64,000 nucleotides of DNA from Hyperoodon ampullatus (Eukaryota; Chordata; Mammalia; Artiodactyla; Ziphiidae), in contig OX457058.1 in NCBI GenBank assembly GCA_949752795.1, forward strand, positions 164,426,223 to 164,490,222, given 5' to 3'. The notes below the pieces were generated by a model. It searched no databases. It was not told where the DNA came from and worked only from the letters and a program-made list of their open reading frames with translations. The position numbers and the translations under genes are program-made. Positions 12,044-22,092 of the stretch are shown here, piece after piece. The first letter of the stretch is position 1. Each line of letters opens with the position of its first letter.

Positions 12044-12346
12044 TCATGGTAGTACTAAGAAACACCCTAAGGAATCTCCTGTATTCCAGACATAATCTTC
12101 CTTAGTTCCACTGTGTAGTAGCAGCCCAATTTCCCCTTGGGAGTCAAGATCAATAAACCCAGCCAGCACAGAAATCCCTTCTTTGCCTGTTGATTCAGAG
12201 GCACGAGGAACAAAAAGTGGCTTAGTAGCAATCTTAACCTCCAGTTCAATGAAATCACCATTGTGTCTCCTAGTTGGAAGCATTCCTCCCTTTGGAACTA
12301 AGACCTCTAGAACAACAGAGAGTAAGGTCACAGGGACATGAAGCAA
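12044..12346 (-). pseudogene. ERVL dUTPase remnant
   Basis: About 100 codons are open on the minus strand. Visible motifs fit the trimeric dUTPase fold: 'PKGGMLPTRR' early, 'VLAGFIDLDSQGEIGLLL' in the centre (the uracil/deoxyribose-binding region) and 'GTKEDYVWNTGDSLGCF' near the end. dUTPases hydrolyse dUTP and limit uracil in viral DNA. The domain lies downstream of integrase, the arrangement characteristic of ERVL. The start is not defined because upstream sequence is shifted relative to integrase. Non-functional. Confidence 0.85.
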
Positions 12347-12960
12347 AAGTTTTGGTGAGGATCATTAAGGGTGATAGTAAATAGTGCCATTTCCATTTCT
12401 ACCTCTTGTCTCCTGGACATGTTAATACTGGCTATTAGGAAAATGGCATCATACATTAGATGCTGATTTAGAGCATATATAGCCTGCTGGACAACACTGT
12501 TCCATCCCTGCAAGGTATTACCACCTCACTGTCATTGTAACTGAGTCTACCAAAGACCATTTTATTGTTTAATCAAGCCACCTGCTTCAGGAAGATGGGG
12601 AACATGGCAAAGCTCATGATTTCCACAAACATAGGTCCATTGCTGCACTTCGTTTACTATGAAATGATCAGAAATAATTCTGTGTGGAATACCATTATGG
12701 GAGATAAGGAATTCTGTAAGTCCACAGATGGCAGAAGCATTGTATGCATGGATGACAATCCATGTACAGAGTAAATGTCTGTTCTAATAAGAAAAAAGCA
12801 CTGCCCCTTCCATGGTGGAAGTGCTCCAATGTAATCAACCTGCCACCAATTAGCTGGCTGATCACCCTGGAAAATGGTGCCATACTGGGGACTCAGTGTT
12901 AGATCTGCTACTGGCAGATTGGGCACTCAGTAGTGACCATAGTCAGGTTGACCTTAACGA
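12330..12960 (-). pseudogene. ERVL integrase remnant
   Basis: Minus-strand pieces show a zinc-finger CPIC motif near 12910-12935, then the core start 'WWQVDYIGALP' with the first catalytic Asp (inside 12657-12926), and further on 'AIYALNQ' in the C-terminal part (12328-12513). Integrase normally cuts and joins viral DNA to host DNA. The frame changes several times, so this is a pseudogene. It lies between RNase H and dUTPase. Confidence 0.8.
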
Positions 12961-13099
12961 GTGGAAGTCCATGTTGCTGAGTCCCTGCCACTGTACCCGC
13001 TCTGTTCATGAGTTCATTGCACAGTAATAGGGATGGCTGAAGAAAGAGGCTGACTGGTATCCATGGAACAGGTCATCCTATTCTATTGATTATTAATAT

Positions 13100-14400
13100 T
13101 CTCCTCTATAGAGGTCAACCTTCAGTGAGCATTCACATAGGACACCAATGTCTTCATGTTTTTCACCCATTCAGAGAGATTCACCCACAAATCTCTTTCC
13201 CAGATATTGTCACTAATTTTCCAGCGATTTTCCTTCCAACTCCCTGACCAAGCCAAACCACTGGTGGCAACCCATGAATCAGTATAGACTCATACCTCTG
13301 GCCACTTCTCTTTCCAAGTAAAATGAGTAACCACTGAGAGGATTTCTTTTAGCCACTGCTCTTCAGGGATGCTGCAGCTGTCCACTTGTGGGTGGTGCCT
13401 GATCATCATGCAGAATTGTCTATAAATCAAAATTTTTTTCTCTTTTTTGGTCAGTTGGTTCTAGGGAACTCCCTATTAAGCCATTGGTACAGATTTGGAG
13501 AAAGAAGGTAATATAGCAGGAGTAGGGACCATGGGCATTTGTGGCACTTCCTCATGTAACTTATTATGCCTTCAGGGTCTGATCTTGTAGATACTATTTC
13601 CATTTGATAAGGGAATGCATTCCATCTTGGCTTGGGTAAGTCAGAAAACAACAAGTTCATGATGCACAGTTCAGGTCAAATGGAAACTTAGTGACTTATG
13701 GTTAAGCATTCAGCCTCTATTAAGGCCCTGTAGTAAGCAAAAAGATCTTTCTCAAAAGGAGAGTAGTTATCTACAGAGGAAGGCAAGGCTTTGTCCCAAA
13801 ATCCTAAAAGTCTACACTGACCAATCAGCATAGTATCGTCAATGTAATAGATGTGACGTACAATGTGATGTCTTGTAGAGGGCAAAGTTGGTCAAGGTCC
13901 ATGCAGACTAAATTATGACATAGGAATGGAGAGTTGATATACTCCTGTGGTGGGACAGTGAAGGTGTATTGTTGGCCTTGCCAGCTGAAATCAAACTGCT
14001 TCTGATGGTCTTTACTAATGGGTATCCAGTAAAAGGCATTTTCAGCTCAAGAGCTGCATATCAGGTACCAGGAGATGTGTTAATTTGTTCAAGCAATGAA
14101 ACCACATCTGGAACAGCAGCTGCAATTGGAGTGACCATGTGGTTAAGTTTACGATAACCCACTGTCATTCTCCAAGATTCATTGTCTTCTACATAGGTCA
14201 AATAGGTGAGTTGAATGGAGATGTGGTGGGAATCACCACCCTTGCATCTTTGAAGGCCTTGATTAGAGGCACTAATGACTGCAGTCCCTCCAGGAATGCA
14301 ATATTGTTTTTGGTTCACTACTTCCTTAGGTAGCAGCAGTTCTAATGGCCTCCACATGGAATTTCCCACCATAATAGCCCTTATTACACAGGTCAAGAAA
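13100..14400 (-). pseudogene. ERVL reverse transcriptase and RNase H remnant
   Basis: On the minus strand, the piece at 14061-14396 has the finger/palm region 'SWRMTVGYRKLNHMV'. The piece at 13688-13885 has the catalytic 'YIDDTMLIG' (about 13834-13846). RNase H is marked by 'VYTDSWVATSG' in another frame at about 13255-13290. The domain order is normal, but stops and frameshifts break the reading frame. These domains copy viral RNA into DNA and remove the RNA strand. Confidence 0.85.
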
Positions 14401-14595
14401 CTAATGTGTGGATTCTGTCAGTTGTTGAGTATATACATTTCAATTATGTATTCCAGAAATGAGGGGGAAAAAAACACAGGATGGGTTCAGCAACTCTCTG
14501 AATCCACTGTGTTATGATCTGACTAAAACTCCATTGACCACCTGATCTCCTTAGCCCCATTCTGTTTGCCCACTGTGATGTTTCAGGTCTTCTGG

Positions 14596-14632
14596 AATTA
14601 GTGTTAGTTCACAGCCAGTGTCCAGTAGTCCC
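14596..14632 (-). pseudogene. ERVL aspartic protease motif
   Basis: The minus strand reads 'LLDTGCELT', the active-site Asp-Thr-Gly motif of retroviral proteases. It lies just upstream (in viral sense) of the reverse transcriptase remnant, as expected for a pro-pol order. Flanks are too decayed to delimit the domain. Confidence 0.65.
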
Positions 14633-14814
14633 TAAAAGGTCTGATTATTTCCTTTTCTCCTTTTCTTCTCTTTTATCCTGGTAAAAGATCATAGATCCCT
14701 TTGGGGAAGGCTGGGAAAAAATTTGAAAGTATTAGCTCTTGGCAGTATAGCAGGGTCCTTTATCAAGGGGTCCTGGCCTTAACTTGCTCAAGTCTGGGAA
14801 TTGACTGAGGAGCC

Positions 14815-15200
14815 CTGACTCTCTTACTTTCCTAGGGCTGCCATAACAAAATACCACAGACTGGGTGGCTTAAACAATAGAAATTTTTTTTCTCAGAGTT
14901 CTGGAGGCTGGAAGTCCAAGATCAAGACATTGACAGCAATGGGTTTCCCTGAAGCCTCTCTAGTTGGCTGCAGATGATCACCTTCTCTCTTTGTCCTCCC
15001 ATGGCCTTTTCTCTGTGCTCACACATCACTAGTGTCTCTTCCTCTTCTGATAGGACACCACTTATATTGGATTAGCACTCCATCCTTATGACCTTATTTA
15101 ACCTTGATTACCTCTTTAAAGGCCCTATCTCCAAATTCATTCAAATTAGAGGTTAGGGCTTCGACCTTCAATTTCAGAAGGACACAGTTCAATCCATAGC
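14815..15200 (-). mobile_element. MaLR (MLT1-type) LTR inserted in the ERVL
   Basis: Antisense LTR of the MaLR group. It begins 'ctttcctagggctgccataac' and continues with 'accacagactgggtggctt', 'gttctggaggctggaagtcc' and 'ccaaattcattcaaat', ending near 'agttcaatccatagca'. ERVL pol and protease sequence lies on one side and gag-region sequence on the other, so it is younger than the provirus. No clear target-site duplication was read. Confidence 0.75.
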
Positions 15201-15205
15201 ACTCT

Positions 15206-16727
15206 GTTTTGGTGATTCAAGTTAGACTTCTTTTCATTCAGCCTAGAACTCTTCAACTTATACAGATCAAGTAAGAATTTAGTAGAATGTCCATCTATTC
15301 CTTTTCTAGAGACAGCATGATCCACTAGCCAACACCATAGGTCTCTGTGAGTCAGATTATTCTAATTACTGCTTTGATGGCAGCAGACCCCATTGTACTT
15401 TCTGGCCTAAAGAGAAGGGTGATCACAGAGCACTTCAAGGACACTGGGACTGCCCTCAAAAATTTATTTCTCACAGTCATCGTGAAAGGTGTGCCCTCTA
15501 TATCCTCCCCGGGTGGATGAGCAGGTCTTCTTATGTGATAAATCCACTCTAAAATTCCAACCTCCCTAAGCCTTTAAATACCTTCCTCTACAATACAACA
15601 AGGCAGTTCTGACATTTCAACTTAAGTTAGAGCACGCAACTTTTTGGTCCACATTTCAGCCGATCAAACAAACAAATCTAAAGGCCTTTCTAAATCCTCA
15701 AGTTAAAAAATTGAATGCAGAATCTCTGCTCTGTGGGCACATGTCAATAAATTCAGCCTGATTCAACTTTATGTTCCTTCCAGTTTTATCCCACACATTT
15801 AATACCCACTCTCACATATAAATTGGAAAAATCATTCAGTTCTTTTGGTGTGTATTGCATCTCCCCATGCACCACACACTGCATTTCACCCTCTGGAAAT
15901 TGAGTTTAGTTACAATTTTAGAAGCAAAGAGGAGTAGTGTATATGTCCTAAGGAAAATCAACAGTGTCTTGCCAGGGAACTACCTCAAGAGAGACCATTA
16001 CAGATTCTTCAGACAAGACAGAGTTAACCTCCTCAGACAGAGAAGGAAGGGTGGTTTCTACTGGCAAAGAAGATTCAGCAGAACTTAGGAGTTCAATAAC
16101 CTCAGGGTCATTGGGATCTGTTTGTAGATCCTCATTCTAATTTTCAGGATCCCATTCCTTCGCAATTAATGCTCTCACTTTAACAGAAGAAACTCTATAA
16201 GGTTGGGAATTCAGCTTTTGTTTTATTATAGCCACTCACAGGATGAAACTCAGGGTTTGGCTTTCAGAAATCTCAGCCCTCAACTGTAGAAGATAAAGGC
16301 TGCTTTCAGGGCAGATTTAGAAGTTTTCAGGTCATGTACATGGAGCTTGAGCTAGGAATTCAGAGCTCTGAGTTCATTCTTCTATTTCCCCAGTTTCTCC
16401 AGGGTAGTTAGGAGCAAACAGCCAATCTCATTATATATCTTAGTCTGACTAAAATGTTCTAAGCTATCAAATACATGGTCACTGATAACCTTGCCTTTTA
16501 TACACACTTGATTAGGAGTATCAAATGATGGTATTTTGTGTATTTCTATTGCTACACCATGCCATGGACCTCCAGTGCCCTCTTTACCACTGAAAATAAG
16601 TTATTAGTGCCTTTAAATCTAATCAATCTAATCAGATTCAAGAACCAATTCCAGAAAACCTAGAATAATTCAGAAATCTATCCTAAAGAATCTGCGCTTC
16701 TAGAACCACTCTTACTACCCAAATCTG
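15206..16727 (-). pseudogene. ERVL gag/leader region, heavily decayed
   Basis: This interval lies between the MaLR LTR and the 5' LTR, where gag and leader are expected. I could not read a confident capsid or zinc-knuckle motif. The assignment rests on position only. It contains no long open frame. Confidence 0.45.
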
Positions 16728-17157
16728 TATCTGTCAGGGTTCTGAAAGAGATGGAGAGCCAGTTTAAAGAAGATAGATTAAAGAAAGTTAGAAGAAAAGG
16801 AAGGAAGGAAGGAAGGAAGGAAGGAAGAGAGAGAGATGGAGAAAAAAATTAAGGACTGGCAAATCTGCAATCCATATGGGAGGCCAGCAGACCAGAAACC
16901 TGGGCAAGAGCTGGTGCTCTCATCCACAGGAGTAATTCCTCCCTTCTCAGAGAAACCTCAGTTCTGCTCTTAGTCTTTCAAATGACTGGATGAAGCTCAC
17001 CCAGATTATGAAGGATAATATCCTTACTTAAAGTCCACTGATTGACTGCCCACAACTACAAAATACATTCAGAGCAACACCCAGATTAGTATTTAATTGA
17101 ATAACTCAGTACTCTTGCTTAACCAAGTAGAGACATAAAACTCACCATCACACTATT
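16728..17157 (-). repeat. ERVL 5' LTR (genomic right)
   Basis: Antisense LTR beginning 'tctgtcagggttctgaaag' and ending near 'agacataaaactcaccatca'. It matches the left LTR in plan, including 'tgaagctcacccagatta' and 'agagcaacacccagatta'. A purine microsatellite has expanded in it. Confidence 0.75.
16799..16838 (+). repeat. (AAGG)n / (GA)n microsatellite
   Basis: Seven or so AAGG units are followed by a short GA run. It is a purine-only stretch within the ERVL LTR. Confidence 0.9.
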
Positions 17158-17655
17158 GTCTGCTCAGAAAAATTGGAACATTAGAACATGTGACATTTAA
17201 AGAAAATGAAGTCCGTGTGATTGCCCCTCATTCTAAGTACTGCTCTGGCATTGAACTCAGTCCAGGTAATTCTGGAAATAAATCAAAATCCAATAACTGA
17301 GATGAAGCCAATGTTGATCTGTCAAAGACAACACCAGGGCAATGAGACCTGCCTCTCAATATAGTTAAGCCTTTGGGTATGGGCACTGGTCACTCAGCGG
17401 GTGAGAATTAAGGAGGCCTCCTGCCCTAAAGTAGTTCTGTGGCATTAAAGCACACTGTTTCCAGGAGTCTCTTTTTCAAAACTATTCCTGAGAATGTTCA
17501 CATTATGTCATTAGTAAGAATTATATTGAATATTAAACAAGACTTTTGGCAAGAATCCAAGGAAATAAAACACATGAAAATGTGGGTTTTTTTTTTTTTA
17601 TCAAAGCAGAGAAAGGAGGGAGGTGGACCTTGGTTGAACAGCTATTTAACTTTAA
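17158..17655. other. Unassigned sequence
   Basis: No repeat or exon was recognised apart from a T run near 17588-17600. Confidence 0.4.
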
Positions 17656-17757
17656 GACTACATTACATCACTTTACATTAATTCATCTTATCCTCAAAAC
17701 AACCAGGAGCAAGTATAATTATCACCATTTTAAGTAGGAAAATTGAGGCTAATAATT
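17656..17757 (-). mobile_element. MIR fragment, antisense
   Basis: The words 'ttaattcatcttatcctcaa', 'atcaccattttaagtagg' and 'aaaattgaggct' correspond to the central part of antisense MIR. Confidence 0.55.
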
Positions 17758-17919
17758 GGTGCTGAAAGTTTCTCCATCAGTCTGGCTCAGGATACGCTTT
17801 CCATTACATCTAGTTACTGTCCAATCAGAATATATCTCCAAGAGATGCAGAGAGAGCCCAGGGGGCAGGAGGAGGAGGGGGAGGAAAGGAGAGGTCGAGA
17901 AGAGATCTGGAATCTTTTT

Positions 17920-18130
17920 TTTTTTTTTTTTTTTTTTGCGGTACGCGAGCCTCTCACTGTCGTGGCCTCTCCCGTTGTGGAGCACAGGCTCCAGACGTGC
18001 AGGCTCAGCGGCCATGGCTCATGGGCCCAGCCGCTCCGCGGCATGTGGGGTCTTCCCGGACCGGGGCACGAACCCGTGTCCCTTGCATCGGCAGGCGGAC
18101 TCTCAACCACTGCGCCACCAGGGAAGCCCG
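17920..18130 (-). mobile_element. CHR-type SINE, shorter form
   Basis: Reverse-oriented copy with the poly(T) at the left and 'ccagggaagcccg' at the right. The 17-bp direct repeat AGATCTGGAATCTTTTT (17903-17919) and AGACCTGGAATCTTTTT (18131-18147) differs by one base. It has the GTTCGTGCC B-box variant. Confidence 0.94.
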
Positions 18131-18149
18131 AGACCTGGAATCTTTTTCA

Positions 18150-19239
18150 CCTCTGACATTGACTGCCCGGCTGTAATTCCATCCTTCTCCAGACAACAGG
18201 TAAGTTATCCTTGGGGATATCCAATCATGTCCAACCTAAGAGCAGTCCAAATTCTCAAAGCCTTCTATACCCTCCCAACAGCCAGTTCCTGCTAGTTTCA
18301 GCCCTAATATTTGCAGGGCCTGTTGCAGGAGTACAAATGAAGGCCCACACACCATATCTCTAGACTTTTAGATGTGAGAAACCAAGCTAACAACTTTTAT
18401 GTGAAACATATTCTATCTGCCTACCTTGACAAGCATGCCTTCATAATGACCTAGAAGGCCAGTTTAACTTCGCCCATCGCAGACTCAGAGTTTCATGCTA
18501 GAGCAGCATGGTGGTGAGGGGGGAGCTGGTCTGGCCCTCAGCCCAGAGCCCACCTCACTTTTCTCCTACCCCTGCCTCCCTGTTGCACCCTGAGGAGCAT
18601 CACATGCACATGTGCGGACACACCATCCAGCAGCAAAGCTTTGGGCGCACCTCTCCCAACAGCCTCCCCTGGACCATACCAGGCACCTAAAGATTTCTAC
18701 CTGCAGAGTGGCCTCGTCACCTCAGGAGGATGGACTCCTGGAATAGACTCTGGAAGGGGGGCTGGGACTATTTGAGAGGGAATTCCAGGTACCAGGCTGC
18801 TTGAGCGAGATCTAGAAGGGATGAGTATAACATAGCTCCTTGCTCTCGAGCTCTCAGCCCACTGGGGAAAGACACAGATGGAAAAGGACCAGAGCAGGAC
18901 CCTCTAAAACATGGGAGCAGGGGCAGGGACCCCTTTTGCTTGTGTAAAGCACAGTATAAAGGCTCAAGATGGCCTGCCTGACAAACTGCAGCTTCCGGCC
19001 CCTCGGCTACTACTGTACTCGGCCCCCTGGCTCAGGCTGCCTCTCTCACTCACTGCCAGTTCCAGACCCATTAAGACAATGTATTGTCGCAATGTTCATT
19101 TCACAATAACGTACGCAAGGCATGACTTCACAGTCAGCAAGTCTAAGTACACTCGCAAATCGCTATTGCTAGGAGAAATGGTCTGGTGGGGTTTTGCACT
19201 GTAATATTTATTGTGGCAATAACACAGAGCCTCCCACCA
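18150..19239. other. Unassigned sequence
   Basis: About 1.1 kb without recognised repeat or exon. GC content rises around 18500-19050, and short open frames there have no known domain. Confidence 0.4.
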
Positions 19240-19279
19240 ACACACACACACACATGCGCGCGCGCGCGCATATACATGC
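19240..19279. repeat. Alternating purine-pyrimidine tract, (CA)n(CG)n
   Basis: Forty bases alternate purine and pyrimidine without a break: a CA run, then a GC run, then ATATACATGC. Such tracts can adopt Z-DNA. Confidence 0.9.
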
Positions 19280-19664
19280 TGCATCTGCTTGTTCCAGAGT
19301 CCATAAAAAGGGAGCAGCGTATAAAAAGAATACATTTGATTAAAGTCTCTAAGAACAGGCTTTCCCTTCAAAACAAAAAAGGAAAATAACTAAAACAGCC
19401 GAATTTCATTAGGCTTTTATTTCTCTGGATCACAAGGCATAATTTTGTTTAAATAGGATCTTGGAAGGTTCAGAAAAAACTTGTAACTTTCCTAAATACT
19501 TCTGGGCTCCTAGAATCTCAGGGGTTGATTCCTGATTCCTAACATTCTAACTAGGCGTTCTAGCCTCGAACATTGTAATAGCAGAATTTGCATACTGGGA
19601 GGGATAACTTCTGTAGTTGTATTATGGGAAATTGCTGGCCAGTGCCCAGCAGATGTTCACAAAA
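19280..19664. other. Unassigned sequence before the LINE-1
   Basis: This interval of 385 bases separates the alternating tract from the LINE-1 target site. No repeat or exon was recognised. It is AT-rich with several short A runs. Confidence 0.4.
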
Positions 19665-19675
19665 CTCACAGAGGA
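19665..19675. repeat. LINE-1 target-site duplication, left copy
   Basis: CTCACAGAGGA occurs here and at 27245-27255. The match extends imperfectly on both sides (an AAAA/AAAAC difference on the left and AG/GG on the right). This sets the LINE-1 limits. Confidence 0.85.
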
Positions 19676-19687
19676 AGAGACGGAGGA

Positions 19688-19697
19688 AGATGGCGGA
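19688..19697 (+). promoter_or_regulatory. YY1-like site at the LINE-1 start
   Basis: AAGATGGCGG starts 13 nt into the element. In human L1 a YY1 site at nearly the same offset directs accurate transcription start. The core ATGGC is intact here. Confidence 0.65.
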
Positions 19698-20861
19698 AGA
19701 GTAAGACGCGGAGATCACCTTCCTCCCCACAGATACATCAGAAATTCATCTACACATGGAACAACTCCTACAGAACACCTACTGAATGCTGACAGAAGAC
19801 CTCAGACCCCCCAAAAGGCAAGAAACTCCCCGCATACCTGGGTAGGGCAAAAGAAAAAAGAATAAACAGAGACAAAATGATAGGGACGGGACCTGCACCA
19901 GTGGGAGGGAGCCGTGAAGGAGGAAAGGTTTCCACACACTAGAAGCCCCTTTGAGGGCGGAGACTGTGGGTGGCGGAGGGGGAAAGCTTCGGAGTAGCGG
20001 AGGAGAGCACAGCAACAGGGGTGCGGAGGGCAAAGCGGAGAGACTCCGGCACAGAGGATCGGTGCCCTCAGGCACACACCAGCCCGAGAGGCTTGTCTGA
20101 TCGGCCGCCGGGGCGGGCGGGGCTGGGAGCTGAGGCTTGGGTATCGGGTTTCAGTCGGAGCGCAGGGAGAGGACTGGGGCTGGCGGCAGGAAGAGAGCCT
20201 GAAGGGGTTAGTGCACCACGGCTAGCCCGGAGGGAGTCCGGGGAAAGGGTCTGGAGCTGCCGAAGAGGCAAGAGACTTTTTCTTGCCTTTTGTTTCCTGG
20301 TGCGCGAGGAGAGGGCATTAAGAGCGCTGCTTAAAGAAGCTCCAGAGACGGGCGCGAGCCACGGCTAAAGACGCAGACCCCGGAGACGGGCGTGGGACGC
20401 TGGGGCTGCTGCTGCCGCCGCCACAAGGCCTGTGTGCGAGCGCAGGTCACTGTCCACGCCCCGCCTTCCGGGGAGCCTGTGCAGCCCGCCACTGCTGGGG
20501 TCCCGGGACCCAGGGACGGCTTCCCCGGGAAAGCGCACGGAGCGCCTCGGGCTGGTGCAACATCACTCTGGCCTCTGCCGCCGCAGGCACGCCCTGCACT
20601 GCGTGCCCCTCCCTGCCTCGGCCTGAGTGACCCAGAGCCCCCACATCACCGGCTCCTTTAAACCCGTCCTGTCTGAGCGAAGAACGGACGCCCTCCGGCG
20701 ACCTACGCGCAGAGGCGGGGCCAGGTCCAAGGCTGAGACCCGGGAGCTGTGAGAGCAGAGAAGAGACAGGGAAATCTCTCTGTGCAGCCTCGGAGGCAGC
20801 GGATTAAAGCTCCACAGTCCGCTTGATGTGCCCTGCCTCTGTGGAGTGCATGAATGGACAG

Positions 20862-21088
20862 CGAATCATCCCAAATTGAGGAGGTGGACTTTGAAGACAA
20901 GATTTAAGATTTTTTTCCCCTTTTCCTCTTTTTACAACGAATTATCCCAAATTAAGGAGGTGGACTTTGAGAGCAAGATTTCAGACTTTTTCCCCTTTTC
21001 CTCTTTATACAACGAATTATCCCAAATTGAGGAGGTGGACTTTGAGAGCAAGATTTTAGATTTTTTTCCCCCTGTTCTCTTTTTGTGA
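20862..21088 (+). repeat. Three tandem 75-76 bp units in the LINE-1 5' UTR
   Basis: Units start at 20862, 20938 and 21013 with CGAATYATCCCAAATT, then 'ggaggtggactttga', then 'caagattt', then T/C-rich 'ccccttttcctctttt'. Units 2 and 3 are nearly identical and unit 1 differs slightly. One unit repeats a short peptide when translated, but that is probably incidental. Confidence 0.93.
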
Positions 21089-21235
21089 ATGTGTATGTGT
21101 ATGCTTCTGTGTGAGATTTTCTCTGTATAGCTTTGCTTCCACCATATGTCCCAGGGTTCTGTCGTTTTTTTTTTCAATAATTACTTTTTTATTTTAATAA
21201 CACTACTATATTTTATACTTTATTCTATTTTACTT

Positions 21236-21580
21236 TATCTTCTCTCTTTCTTTTTTTACTACCTTTCCTTCCTCCCTCCGTCCACCCCTCCTTTCTTTCT
21301 TTCTCTTTCTTTTCTTCCTCCCTCCCTCCTGTCTTTCTTTCCTTCTTTCTTTTTTCTTTCTTCCTTTCTTTCCTTCCTCCCTCCCTCCCTCCCATCTTCC
21401 TTTCACTCTTTCTTTTTCTTTCCTTCCTCCCTCCCTCCCTCCTTTCTTTCTTTCTTTCCGTCCGTCCTCCCTCCCTACTTTCTATCATTCTTTCTTCCTT
21501 CCTTCCTTCCATTCTTTCCTTCTTCCTTTCTTTCTCTCTCTCTTTCTTTCTTCTACTAATTCTTTCTTTCTACGTTTTCT
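21236..21580 (+). repeat. Long pyrimidine tract, (CTTT)n/(CCTT)n/(CCCT)n
   Basis: About 345 bases are almost entirely C and T, with TTTC, CCTT and CCCT units in mixed order and only scattered A or G. It lies at the end of the LINE-1 5' UTR. Such mirror-like tracts can form triplex DNA. Confidence 0.88.
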
Positions 21581-22092
21581 CCCTTTATTCTGAGCCGGGT
21601 AGATGAAAGGCTCTTGGTGCTGCAGCCAGGAGTCAGTGCTGTGCCTCTGAAGTGGGAGAGCCAACTTCAGGACACGGGTCCACAAGACACCTCCCAGCTC
21701 CACGTAATATCAAACGGCGAAAATCTCCCAGAGATCTCCATCTCAACACCAGCACGCAGCTTCAGTCAACGACCAGCAAGCTACAGTGCTGGTCACCCTA
21801 TGCCAAGCAACTAGAAAGACAGGAACACAACCCCACCCATTAGCAGAGAGGCTGCCTAAAAACATAATAAGGCCACAGGCACCCCAAAACACACCACCAG
21901 ACGTGGACCTGTCCACCAGAAAGACAAGATCGAGCCTCAACCACCAGAACACAGGCACTAGTCCCCCCCACCAGGAAGCCTACACAACCTACTGAAACAA
22001 CCTTAGCCACTGGGGACAGACACCAAAAACAGTGGGAACTACAAGTCTGCAGCCTGCAAAAAGTAGACCCCAAACACAGTAAGATAAGCAAA

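Larger units (their letters stand above)
11013..17157 (-). mobile_element. Decayed ERVL-type endogenous retrovirus
   Basis: Two related LTRs in the same orientation (about 11013-11475 and 16728-17157) bracket roughly 5.2 kb. Read on the minus strand, the interior contains in order a gag-region remnant, a protease motif, reverse transcriptase, RNase H, integrase and dUTPase. A dUTPase after integrase and the lack of an env-like remnant fit class III ERVL. All frames are broken by stops and shifts. A MaLR LTR has inserted at about 14815-15200. This is an ancient copy. Confidence 0.85.
19676..22092 (+). promoter_or_regulatory. LINE-1 5' UTR with internal promoter
   Basis: The long 5' UTR has three parts. 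First is a GC- and CpG-rich section (about 19960-20760) that would act as a CpG island. Second is a tandem repeat of three 75-76 bp units (20862-21088). Third is an almost pure pyrimidine block (about 21236-21580). L1 5' UTRs carry an internal Pol II promoter, and CpG richness is usually countered by DNA methylation in the host. Open frames across it are not known proteins. Confidence 0.8.

Noticed and set aside
17756..18295. 179-codon open frame on the plus strand
   Set aside because: It runs straight through the reverse-oriented SINE and its T tract (a run of phenylalanines). It is an artefact of repeat sequence.
19802..20271. Minus-strand open frames that might represent an antisense L1 ORF like ORF0 of primates
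   Set aside because: ORF0 is described in primate L1 only. No similarity or conserved start context could be seen here.
20392..20661. GC-rich open frames resembling a first exon in a CpG island
   Set aside because: The region is the LINE-1 5' UTR. CpG richness is a property of the element and the frames have no known domain.
21146..21559. 137-codon Ser/Pro/Phe-rich open frame
   Set aside because: It is the translation of the pyrimidine tract and has no coding character.
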